From assembly GCA_017442185.1 (NCBI GenBank), contig JAFSAT010000020.1, forward strand, positions 1-58,338: a stretch of 58,338 nt of DNA, given 5' to 3'. Below the pieces are notes generated by a model. It worked only from the letters and a program-made list of their open reading frames with translations, was not told the origin of the DNA and did not search any database. The stretch is from Bacteroidaceae bacterium (GTDB lineage: Bacteria; Bacteroidota; Bacteroidia; Bacteroidales; Bacteroidaceae). Shown here in pieces: positions 26,901-33,508 of the stretch (position 1 is the stretch's first letter; each line of letters opens with the position of its first letter). Made by a program: the position numbers and the translations under genes.

Positions 26901-28189
26901 CCAATTATCGGCAGGCTGCAGTGGTGCTGTGTGTGACGTTGCTGTTGGTGCTTATTGTGGTGTATGTTGTTACGTATATGCGTCATGTGGTGATGGAGCG
27001 TGTCAACAGTGGTTTGTTGCTTGATATTAATGCCAGGATGTTGCGTATAGCAGGCAGAGGCAGGGAGGCTTCGGAGATGTTGGCCTCGGATATTGCTGCG
27101 GAGATATACGACGGTATGCACGAGCGATTGCGTGTGACACGTGTCTCGCTTCTTTTACGCGAGGGTGCAGTGTCGCAAATGGCTTTTATGCCCGATGTGA
27201 AGGATGAGCGTATGGCTGCGTTATTGGAGCGTATAATGGAAAGTGGCAGGGTGTATGTTCAAAATGATGGGCTGATGCGTGCGTTGCCGCTTGTGGTGGT
27301 CTCTTCGGGGAACAGAATGGTGATTGGCGTGCTTGCTGTGGAAACGGGGCATCAACTGAACGACAGTGAAAATACTGTTCTCGACCTTGTGGCCGGTTAT
27401 GTTGCCTCGGCTGCTTATTATTGCATGGTGCATCTTGCACAAAAGTATCGCGACCTTGATATTGTAGAGGAGGAGATGGAGCGTGTCAAGTATGAAGAGA
27501 ATCTGCTTCATGTGCGGAATCTTGTGATGGATAATTGTCTCTCGGTGATTAAGCATGAGACGATATATTATCCGAGCCGTATACGTGCTCTGGTTCAGCA
27601 GTTGATTGCGGCAGACGTGCCCGATGATATGTGGTCGGGGAGGGTGGCTGCCATAAGCGAGCTTATGGATTATTACAATTCGGTGTTCGGGGTGCTTAGT
27701 GCTTGTGCCGGACGCCAGATAGACGAGACGGCCTTCCGCATGTCGCATATTAATATGCAGGATGTGGCTGCTCGCATGGTTCGCTTTGTGGAAAAACGCT
27801 CGTCGAGGCACGGTATCTCAGTGAAATTGCAGTGTGAATGTGAATCGGTTGTGATTAATGGTGATGTCGACCTTATTGATTTTCTTTTTGAGGCGCTTTT
27901 TGAAGCGTTGTTATCTCATGTATGCAGTGGCTCTATGAGGATGAGTGCTGTCAGGAGGGATGGTGCTGTGTGGATTGAGATTTTGGATTCTCGCAGACAT
28001 TTGAGCGAGAATGAACTTGCCGAGATGTTTGTTCCTACGGGAGATATCTCTTCCGGCGGAATCATGGGGTTCATGGTGGCTAAGGAGATTGTAAGAATAC
28101 ATGATGAATGTATGGGACGCAGGGGCGGACGTATCGAGGCACGTGACAGTGAACAGGGTTTGGTGATTGCATTGTCGCTTATTGTTTAA
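23945..28189 (+). CDS. giant two-module TPR sensor histidine kinase
   Basis: A 1,414-residue chain made of two sensor-kinase modules. Module 1: signal or lipoprotein-like N-terminus ending VTVSCRD, TPR-like helical sensor region (about 30-425), transmembrane helix (430-453), GAF-like region, dimerisation helices, and a complete ATPase lobe with N725 in the N box, DTGVG (D753) and GGGFG (788-792). Module 2: hydrophobic segment 838-856 ending VSADDE, a second short sensor region, transmembrane helix about 988-1013, another GAF-like region, and KHETIYYPSRI with candidate phospho-acceptor H1204. Its ATPase-like end keeps only a G2-like GGIMGF (about 1371) and lacks the N-box Asn and DxGxG. It resembles Bacteroides sensors annotated DUF5112/DUF5113 from memory. 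ATG 23945 is favoured by the adjacent promoter. The response regulator follows after 49 bases. Confidence 0.8.
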   Translation: MGKSFVYIALLIMCTTLSVTVSCRDVTDDGDVEHLMDDMCADLQMYRYKSVAILAEKASDLSKTENLTNEQRAVLLNSLAYARFMQMDYIEAAALYGEVMQMARCEIERLVAEVGMMHLCYRTSANREFFDYRSSALRRVRRINEEADELSDEDRERFHTARIEMAVVSLCYFANLGMEHEAVRAAQRIERELESAGSALQRIYARLMLNYRDNLSAAERARNLFRLLERAKFSQQTWLEANCKLMLSVLLRNDEVRRVVEDSVPELAVSMEVAGALTDELPLRLALAAVDDFNVYGDEYMMIEALTVSASCYTQSGNFDAALGALGDAMSRINNYYTRVDSTLEPFDLYEVDDERELQRMESADVINIYECLLSVRREAGCAYAGLGDKSASDMNRNSYLDLLRTTRLNKQMESRVQAAEESASRLYRWFVAVFVVLSVVVVAMVLLNVRWRRRNVAYAADLNNLLKLCRQLMSSLPQEISDEDEVRRVVCEIIERNIGNFSGKMTFKILSKDDSLCIDDSGYSFALVQMDGNCAGVLHVTAEKPLTEEKMSMLRVVLPYIAVAVEEGRRIADIGDERLRMEQQYSSYTLYLKEHKRENVLKRVLLSVADGMRPYMNRMLYELRHLADVSRPGDNELRRLEYIAELTEIIDKHNDVLGRWIKMRRGEPGLMIESFCLDELMRIIAKSSQAFALKNIELCVKECRAVVKADKALTLFMINTLADNAGKFTEPGGKVTVEAVEGDDFVEIAVSDTGVGLSPDEVAKILNEKVYDAATIGCATKHRDKKGGGFGLMNCKGIIEKYKKTDELFAVCRMDISSVQGKGSRFSFRLPKGAVRLLVLVFMLFLPWNVSADDEPLFRTVELADSVYTCNIEGRYTDALVYAQEALDNLNEFYVQTVGGTDTLLLASGGVSELHWWRDNVFADSLTEDIYYNLLDIRNEAAVAALALKRWDIYRYNNSIYTQLYRLVHEDDELAGHYERMRSVANYRQAAVVLCVTLLLVLIVVYVVTYMRHVVMERVNSGLLLDINARMLRIAGRGREASEMLASDIAAEIYDGMHERLRVTRVSLLLREGAVSQMAFMPDVKDERMAALLERIMESGRVYVQNDGLMRALPLVVVSSGNRMVIGVLAVETGHQLNDSENTVLDLVAGYVASAAYYCMVHLAQKYRDLDIVEEEMERVKYEENLLHVRNLVMDNCLSVIKHETIYYPSRIRALVQQLIAADVPDDMWSGRVAAISELMDYYNSVFGVLSACAGRQIDETAFRMSHINMQDVAARMVRFVEKRSSRHGISVKLQCECESVVINGDVDLIDFLFEALFEALLSHVCSGSMRMSAVRRDGAVWIEILDSRRHLSENELAEMFVPTGDISSGGIMGFMVAKEIVRIHDECMGRRGGRIEARDSEQGLVIALSLIV

Positions 28190-28238
28190 TTTGTAACTGC
28201 TCTTGGCTGTTGTTTGATGTAATTTAAAACTTTTGATT

Positions 28239-28961
28239 ATGGAGAAAAAATTCAGTGTAATTATAGTTGAAGATGCTAAACTTGAATTGAAGGGTACGGA
28301 AGAGATTTTTCGCACTGAAATTCCCGAGGCTGATATTATAGGTGTGGCAATGAATGAGACGGAATTGTATGCTTTGCTTGATAATAAGGTTCCCGAACTT
28401 TTGTTGCTCGACTTGGGTCTTGGCGGTTCAACTACGTTGGGCGTGGATATTTGTTGCAGAGTGAAACGCGATTTTCCGCAGATGAGGGTGCTTATATTTA
28501 CCGGTGAATTGTTGAACGAGAAACTTTGGGTGGATGTGCTTGATGCAGGCGCCGATGGCATTGTGCTTAAGACCGGTGAGCTGCTTACAAAATATGAGAT
28601 ATGCAGTGTGATGGCGGGTAAACGCTTTGTATTTAATCAGCCGATGCTGGAAAAGGTAACAGCCCGATTCAGAGAGGCGGTGATGCGTGATGCTGCGCAT
28701 CGCAAAGCTGTGATTGAGTATGAGATAGACAGATATGACGAGTGTTTCTTGCGACATTTGGCACTCGGATATACGAAGGATATGATTGCTAATTTAAGGA
28801 CAATGCCTTTTGGGGTTAAGTCTCTCGAAAAACGTCAGTCCGACCTTGTATCGCGTCTCTTCCCCGAAGGTGAACAGCGTGGTGTCAACGTGACACGTCT
28901 TGTGGTGCGTGCAATAGAATTACATATAATTGATGTTGAAAATATTGAGGCTGATGAATAA
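28239..28961 (+). CDS. response regulator with LuxR/NarL-like output domain
   Basis: A 240-residue protein. The receiver domain has the acidic pair in IIVEDAKLE, phospho-acceptor D58 in LLLLDLGLGG, the Thr in LIFTGE and the Lys in IVLKTGE. The C-terminal segment (FLRHLALGYTKDMIANLRT, then KSLEKRQSDLVSRLF and TRLVVRAIELHII) follows the helix pattern of NarL/GerE helix-turn-helix domains, although it is divergent. ATG 28239 is used; a TTG two codons upstream is possible. By position it is the partner of the two-module sensor and overlaps the start of the membrane-protein gene. Confidence 0.85.
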   Translation: MEKKFSVIIVEDAKLELKGTEEIFRTEIPEADIIGVAMNETELYALLDNKVPELLLLDLGLGGSTTLGVDICCRVKRDFPQMRVLIFTGELLNEKLWVDVLDAGADGIVLKTGELLTKYEICSVMAGKRFVFNQPMLEKVTARFREAVMRDAAHRKAVIEYEIDRYDECFLRHLALGYTKDMIANLRTMPFGVKSLEKRQSDLVSRLFPEGEQRGVNVTRLVVRAIELHIIDVENIEADE

Positions 28962-29691
28962 GGTAGCGCTTGCTTATTATCCTGTGTATGTGTATACGTT
29001 GCTTTTGTTGGCAGTGTGGCTGTTGTCGTGGTTTGCCGGTGTTGCGGGGGTGTTTGTCTCGGGTGAGGTGCTTGTTGAGAATCTTGTATCTGCCGAGGGG
29101 GTACGATGGGCATTGCGCTCGGCTTCTCATTCGCTTGAGGCGGCTCCTTGGGGCGTGGCAGTGTTGTGTGTTGTGTGTGTAGGGCTTATTGTCGGGTCGG
29201 GCTTGTTACATACCGTGTGCGAGGTGTTGAGGGGCAGAGGGCTTGTTTATCATAGGCGTAAGGCCGGGTCGGCTGCGCTTGTCGTGTTTTTGTTGTGTGT
29301 GATTTTGATTTTCTTGTGTACTGTGTCGCCGTGGCATTTGTTGATGGGGGTTAGCGGCGACTTCTCCTCATCGCCGCTTGCAAAGGGGTGGTTGTTGGTG
29401 TTGTTTATCGTGGTGCTGGCTGTGTCGGCAATACATGGTGCTGTGTGTGGAAATTATCGTATGCTTTCTGATGTTGTACGTGGAGTGTGCGATGTGTTTG
29501 TTATGTTTGCTCCGGCATTTGTGGCTATGGTGCCTGCATCGGGTTTGGTTGCTTGCTTGGATTATGTGGGATTGTTGGCAGGCGATGATTATGTGAGCCA
29601 CTTTGTGGCTGCGTTGCTCTATTTGTCTCCCTTTTTGTATGTGGCTGTATTGAGGGGGCGTGACTTTTTGCTTCTCGATGGTGGTCAATAG
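28954..29691 (+). CDS. multi-pass membrane protein of unknown function
   Basis: A 245-residue hydrophobic protein with about six transmembrane segments: YVYTLLLLAVWLLSWFAGV, VAVLCVVCVGLIVGSGLL, SAALVVFLLCVILIFLCTV, GWLLVLFIVVLAVSAIHGA, VCDVFVMFAPAFVAMVPAS and the final FVAALLYLSPFLYVAVLRG. Parts are faintly reminiscent of AbgT-type transporters, but it is half their size and I would not assign it. ATG 28954 overlaps the response-regulator stop by eight bases, so translation is coupled. Its place as third gene of the sensor operon suggests it is either the output or an accessory of that system. It converges on the deaminase gene with a 7-base overlap. Confidence 0.65.
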   Translation: MNKVALAYYPVYVYTLLLLAVWLLSWFAGVAGVFVSGEVLVENLVSAEGVRWALRSASHSLEAAPWGVAVLCVVCVGLIVGSGLLHTVCEVLRGRGLVYHRRKAGSAALVVFLLCVILIFLCTVSPWHLLMGVSGDFSSSPLAKGWLLVLFIVVLAVSAIHGAVCGNYRMLSDVVRGVCDVFVMFAPAFVAMVPASGLVACLDYVGLLAGDDYVSHFVAALLYLSPFLYVAVLRGRDFLLLDGGQ

Positions 29692-30218
29692 GGGGTCTTA
29701 TCCTCTTTGATGCTCCATTTTTGGAAGGCTTTGAGTGCTTCGTTACGCATGATATTTTGGCTTTTTATATCGCGTTTGTTGTTGGGAAGCTGTATTTGGT
29801 CGTAAATATAGGAGTCGTCGAAGTCTATTGATTTTGCATCGTCTTTGGTGTTTCCGTAGCAGATTCGTTTTATTCCTGCCCAATAGATTGCACTAAGGCA
29901 CATGGGACAAGGTTCGCACGATGTGTATATTGTGCATTCGTCGAGCCTGAAAGTTTTTAGTTTGTTGCATGCTTCTCTTATGGCCATTATTTCGGCGTGA
30001 GCGGTGGGGTCGTTGTTTGGAACTACGCGATTGGTGCCGCCGGCTATTATTTGTCCGTTGCGCACGATGACGGCTCCAAAGGGGCCTCCGCCGAGGTCGA
30101 TGTTCTCTGCTGACAGCCTTATTGCTTCTTCCATGAACATGGTATCATCGCTTGATGTTTCGATGTGCCGGGCCTGTTTGTCGGTATGCACACAGGGCTG
30201 TTGTCTCTCTTTTTTCAT
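29685..30218 (-). CDS. nucleoside/guanine deaminase (CDA superfamily)
   Basis: A 177-residue zinc hydrolase. The catalytic signature H74-A-E76 and the metal ligands C104 and C107 in PCPMC are intact. The segment GGGPFGAVIVRNG and the C-terminal AFQKWS...KTPY resemble bacterial guanine deaminases rather than TadA. The reaction would be guanine to xanthine and ammonia. About 25 residues precede the usual start, and an alternative ATG at 30140 (MFMEEAIRLS) would give the family length. A -7-like TATATTCG lies at 30269-30276 beside the repeat element. Confidence 0.85.
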   Translation of the reverse strand: MKKERQQPCVHTDKQARHIETSSDDTMFMEEAIRLSAENIDLGGGPFGAVIVRNGQIIAGGTNRVVPNNDPTAHAEIMAIREACNKLKTFRLDECTIYTSCEPCPMCLSAIYWAGIKRICYGNTKDDAKSIDFDDSYIYDQIQLPNNKRDIKSQNIMRNEALKAFQKWSIKEDKTPY

Positions 30219-30289
30219 ATTCTTTTTGTTTTGAATTTATCCTTGATTTGTGGGGTGAACCAATAGTGCGAATATAGAAATATTCTATA

Positions 30290-30433
30290 AGAAGCTGTTT
30301 AAATTTTATTGGAAATGTTTTCTGAATTTGAGATATATCTCGAATATAAGTCTGCACTCGCTGCAAAACAACAAGGAAAACCTGCTCTAAAACAGTTCTC
30401 AAATAATTCCGAAATAAAATTTAAACAGCTTCT
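30290..30433. repeat. 144-bp MITE-like repeat with perfect 21-bp inverted ends
   Basis: The left end AGAAGCTGTTTAAATTTTATT (30290-30310, 21 bp) is repeated exactly inverted at 30413-30433. The interior carries the hairpin TTTGAGATATATCTCGAA and the core ACTCGCTGCAAAA shared with 20936-20989. It fills most of the gap between the acyl-CoA synthetase stop and the deaminase promoter. It has no coding capacity. Size and inverted ends agree with the 146-bp copy at 19911. Confidence 0.8.
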
Positions 30434-30454
30434 AATAAATTCAAAACAATTTCT

Positions 30455-32101
30455 TTATTGATAAAGGTATCTTTTTATGCTTTTTTTAGGAGTTTTTTCA
30501 AATTCTTCTTGCATGATGCGCATTTCGGCAATGTGCTCGTATGCAGGTATCTCTTTGTTGAGCATTTTGCGTATCTCTTCCATCTTTGCGGGAATGTCTG
30601 TTATTCCGGCTTCTTGCAGTGCATCGTGGTCGGGATATACAAGGCCGATGAATTTCTCGCCCTCTTGCTTTACGAGTGACTCTGCTACGAAAGGCATTTC
30701 GTTGAGGCGTGCTTCAATCTCCTCGGGGTATATATTTTGGCCGTTGGCTCCCAGAAGCATATTTTTGCTTCGTCCTTTTATAAATAGGAAACCTTCTTTG
30801 TCCATAATGCCGAGGTCGCCAGTGTGGTACCAACCCTCTTTGTCTAATGCTTGCTCTGTTGCTTCGGGATTTTTGTAGTAGCCGAGCATTACATTGGGGC
30901 CTCGTACTATTATTTCGCCGGGGGTGTTATGAGGGTCGTTGCTGAGTATTTTTATTTCCATGCCTTTTGCGGCTCGTCCGCAACTGCCTATCTTTGTCTC
31001 TTTCCAATCGGAGTATGAGATTATGGGGGCACATTCTGTTGCACCATAGCCTACTGTGTAGGGGAATTTCATTCGATGCAGAAGTTTATCGATGTCGGGG
31101 CTGAAGGCTGCACCGCCGATTATTACCTCTTGCACGTTGCCGCCAAATGCTCGAAGCATTCTGTTGCGTATCTTGCGGTAGATGATGTTGTTTACCCCGG
31201 GGATTCGTGTTGCTATTCGCATGTAGGGCTTTTGCAATTTGGGGAGCACGCTTTTGCGTATAATCTTTTCGATAATCAGGGGTACTGAAATTACTAATGT
31301 AGGGCGCACTTTGCTGAATGCGTCGAATATTATACGTGGGCTGGGGGTGCGGGTTAGGAAGTATACTTGTACGCCGCAGGTGAGCTCGTAGAGGAACTCA
31401 AATGCCATTCCATACATGTGTGCCATGGGGAGTATGGAGAGCATGTTCATCCCGGGACGCATGTGAAGCACTCCTCTGCCGAACATCATGTTGTTATACA
31501 GGGCGCGGTAGGGGATGAGTACTCCTTTTGAAAAGCCGCTTGTTCCGGATGTGTAGTTGATTATTGCAAGTTCCTCAGGGCTGTCTTTGTGGTAGTTTAT
31601 GTCGGCTGATGTGTAGCCCTTGGGATAGGTGCGGGCAAATGTCTCGTCGATACAGGCATGAGCTGTGGTGAATTGTTCGTTGCGGCTCATGTCGAGAGAG
31701 AAATCTTCAATGCGTATAATGCCTTCGAGGTTGGGCATTTGGTTGTAGTCGAGCTGCTCGCGGTTGGAGTCGCCGGCAAATAGCAGACGTGCGTCTGAGT
31801 CTGTTACTATGTGGTGCACATTGTCGGCCTTAAAATCGTGAAGGATGGGGACAGCCACTGCACCGTAGGTGATTATTGATAGGAATGATATTCCCCAACG
31901 TGAACTGTTCCTGCCGCAGATGGCGATGTGGTCGCCGGGCTTTATTCCGCTTTTCTGATAGAATATGTGCAACTTTGCTATGTGTGTGGCTACATCGCTG
32001 TATGTGTATGACACTCCTTTGTAATCGGTTAGGGCGCTGTGCAGCCAATTCTCTTTGAATGAGGTTGCATATAGCTCTATCAGGCTTTCTTTATTTGCCA
32101 T
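30455..32101 (-). CDS. long-chain acyl-CoA synthetase-like AMP-binding enzyme
   Basis: A 548-residue ANL-superfamily ligase that would activate a fatty acid through an acyl-adenylate to acyl-CoA. The P-loop is INYTSGTSGFSKGV (about 178-190). The A5 motif is VGYGATECAPIIS, A7 is GWYHTGDLGIMDKEGFLFIKGR, and the catalytic Lys of A10 lies in TPKKSIKRYLYQ at the C-terminus. All core motifs are intact and the length is typical. It has its own promoter and is followed by the 144-bp repeat, so it is probably a single-gene unit. Confidence 0.92.
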   Translation of the reverse strand: MANKESLIELYATSFKENWLHSALTDYKGVSYTYSDVATHIAKLHIFYQKSGIKPGDHIAICGRNSSRWGISFLSIITYGAVAVPILHDFKADNVHHIVTDSDARLLFAGDSNREQLDYNQMPNLEGIIRIEDFSLDMSRNEQFTTAHACIDETFARTYPKGYTSADINYHKDSPEELAIINYTSGTSGFSKGVLIPYRALYNNMMFGRGVLHMRPGMNMLSILPMAHMYGMAFEFLYELTCGVQVYFLTRTPSPRIIFDAFSKVRPTLVISVPLIIEKIIRKSVLPKLQKPYMRIATRIPGVNNIIYRKIRNRMLRAFGGNVQEVIIGGAAFSPDIDKLLHRMKFPYTVGYGATECAPIISYSDWKETKIGSCGRAAKGMEIKILSNDPHNTPGEIIVRGPNVMLGYYKNPEATEQALDKEGWYHTGDLGIMDKEGFLFIKGRSKNMLLGANGQNIYPEEIEARLNEMPFVAESLVKQEGEKFIGLVYPDHDALQEAGITDIPAKMEEIRKMLNKEIPAYEHIAEMRIMQEEFEKTPKKSIKRYLYQ

Positions 32102-32144
32102 AATAGGTTTGTTTTGTAGATTGTTAATTTATTGTTGACTGATG

Positions 32145-32178
32145 CAAAGTTAGCAATAAAATTATAAGTACCTACAAA
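32145..32178 (-). promoter_or_regulatory. promoter of the acyl-CoA synthetase gene
   Basis: On the minus strand TAACTTTG (32145-32152) is a perfect -7 box. TTTG (32175-32178) lies 22 bp upstream, slightly longer than the usual 19-21. Confidence 0.6.
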
Positions 32179-32221
32179 TTTTAGATTAAAAAATTGCACA
32201 ATTTTCGTTTTTTGTGCAAAA

Positions 32222-32899
32222 TTAGATTTCAGGTTCTCCAAAAATGGTTGAGCCTATGCGTATGTGGGTGCTGCCGGCTGCTATGGCAAGCGGATAGTCG
32301 TCGCTCATTCCGGCTGAGATTATGTTGAAGTGGGGTGCGTTTGAAAAGTGTTTGGAGCGTATTTCGTCGAAGAGTGCCCGGGCTGTGGCAAATTCTTTTT
32401 CAATTTGTGATGTATCGTCGGTGTTGCTGGACATGCACATTATGCCTCTCAATTGTATGTTGTGCAGTGTGTGCCATGTGCCTTCGTCGAGCAGGGCGCG
32501 ACACTCTTGGGGGGTGAGACCGAATTTTGTCTCTTCTTGTGCTATGTGAATTTGCAACAGGCAGGGGATTACGCGCTCTGCTTTTGCTGCATGTTTATTC
32601 ACCTCTTGCAGCAGGCGCAGACTGTCGATGCTGTGTATCAGGTGTATGTATGGTGCTATGTATTTTATTTTATTGCTTTGCAGATGGCCGATGAAGTGCC
32701 ATCGTATGTCTTGCGGCAGTTGTTGTTGCTTTACTCTCAGGTCTTGGGCTTTGCTCTCGCCGAAGTCGCGTTGTCCTGCTGCGTATGCTGCCTCGATGGC
32801 TTCGGCCGGATGGTATTTTGATACGGCTATGAGCGTCACCCCGTCGGGCAGGGTGGCGCGTAGTTTTCTTATGTTATTTGCTATTGTTTCAGGCTTCAT
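32222..32899 (-). CDS. YggS-family PLP-binding protein
   Basis: A 225-residue member of the YggS/PROSC family, which controls pyridoxal 5'-phosphate homeostasis. The PLP lysine is K28 in IAVSKYHPAE. The family motifs RDFGESKAQDLRVKQ, WHFIGHLQSNKIKY, HSIDSL and FNIISAGMSDDYPLAI are all present. ATG 32899 is preferred: it gives the usual N-terminus, whereas the 14 residues further upstream lie within the DUF4494 coding region. It overlaps the DUF4494 gene by 11 bases. Confidence 0.93.
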   Translation of the reverse strand: MKPETIANNIRKLRATLPDGVTLIAVSKYHPAEAIEAAYAAGQRDFGESKAQDLRVKQQQLPQDIRWHFIGHLQSNKIKYIAPYIHLIHSIDSLRLLQEVNKHAAKAERVIPCLLQIHIAQEETKFGLTPQECRALLDEGTWHTLHNIQLRGIMCMSSNTDDTSQIEKEFATARALFDEIRSKHFSNAPHFNIISAGMSDDYPLAIAAGSTHIRIGSTIFGEPEI

Positions 32900-33326
32900 A
32901 GCGGAATATGTCCACAATGGAACTTTCGTTGACGGCTGCAAGGTCGTAGTTCATCACTGAGTCTTCCATGTGTTTGGTAAGGTTTTTTACTGCTCCTGCT
33001 ACGTCTTCGGCTTTGACGAGTATCACTACCGATGTCTTCTTCTCTTTTGCGCTTACTTCGTCTATGGTGAGCATTACTATTTTACATTTGAACCATTTGT
33101 CGGCATTTTCCTCGGTGCTGTCTACAAGTTCGTTGTATTTGGTGCGTTCCATCTTCATTATGTCGAATGTGCCTGTCACCATGGGTTGCAGCTCTGCTGT
33201 GAGGCGTTTCTCTATCTCTGTGAATGTGAATCCTTGTGTCAGGTATACTTCGTTTACTTTTGTGTTAAGGCCTTTCTCGCCTGCGCGTTCGTATGTTACT
33301 TTACATTCAAACCAACTGAGTGTCAT
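32889..33326 (-). CDS. DUF4494 protein
   Basis: A 145-residue protein, recognised as DUF4494 by WFECKVTYERAGEKG at the start and WFKCKIVMLTIDE in the middle. The family is restricted to Bacteroidetes as far as I know and its function is unknown. It has no signal or membrane segment. It is translationally coupled to the YggS gene by an 11-base overlap, an arrangement I have seen as common in the order. It has a well-formed promoter. Confidence 0.85.
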   Translation of the reverse strand: MTLSWFECKVTYERAGEKGLNTKVNEVYLTQGFTFTEIEKRLTAELQPMVTGTFDIMKMERTKYNELVDSTEENADKWFKCKIVMLTIDEVSAKEKKTSVVILVKAEDVAGAVKNLTKHMEDSVMNYDLAAVNESSIVDIFRYEA

Positions 33327-33368
33327 TGTTTTTTCTTGTTTTTGGGGTTTATGTTGTTTATTGTTCTA

Positions 33369-33400
33369 CAAAGTTAAGGTAAAAATGTTCAGTTTGCAAA
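33369..33400 (-). promoter_or_regulatory. promoter of DUF4494-yggS
   Basis: Minus-strand TAACTTTG (33369-33376) and TTTG (33397-33400) with exactly 20 bp between them match the Bacteroidota housekeeping promoter perfectly. The leader is about 36 bases. Confidence 0.8.
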
Positions 33401-33445
33401 TTTTGATTTGTGCATTTGGGTTTTTTATGGATGGGTGTCTGTATA

Positions 33446-33489
33446 ATATAATAAAGCGTGTATGAACAATCATACACGCTTTATTATAT
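33446..33489. terminator. terminator after ppdK
   Basis: A 19-bp perfect inverted repeat (33446-33464 and 33471-33489) with loop AACAAT. The GC-rich core is AAGCGTGTATG and the outer arms are AT only. It lies 19 bases downstream of the ppdK stop. Confidence 0.8.
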
Positions 33490-33508
33490 ATATGGTTAGA
33501 GGAATCAA

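Noticed and set aside
30269..30310. Repeat end providing a -33 element for the deaminase promoter
   Set aside because: No TTTG lies at 19-21 bp from the -7-like box; the overlap is positional only.
32453..32821. 122-residue Cys/Val-rich plus-strand ORF
   Set aside because: It is an antisense shadow of the YggS coding region with abnormal Cys content.
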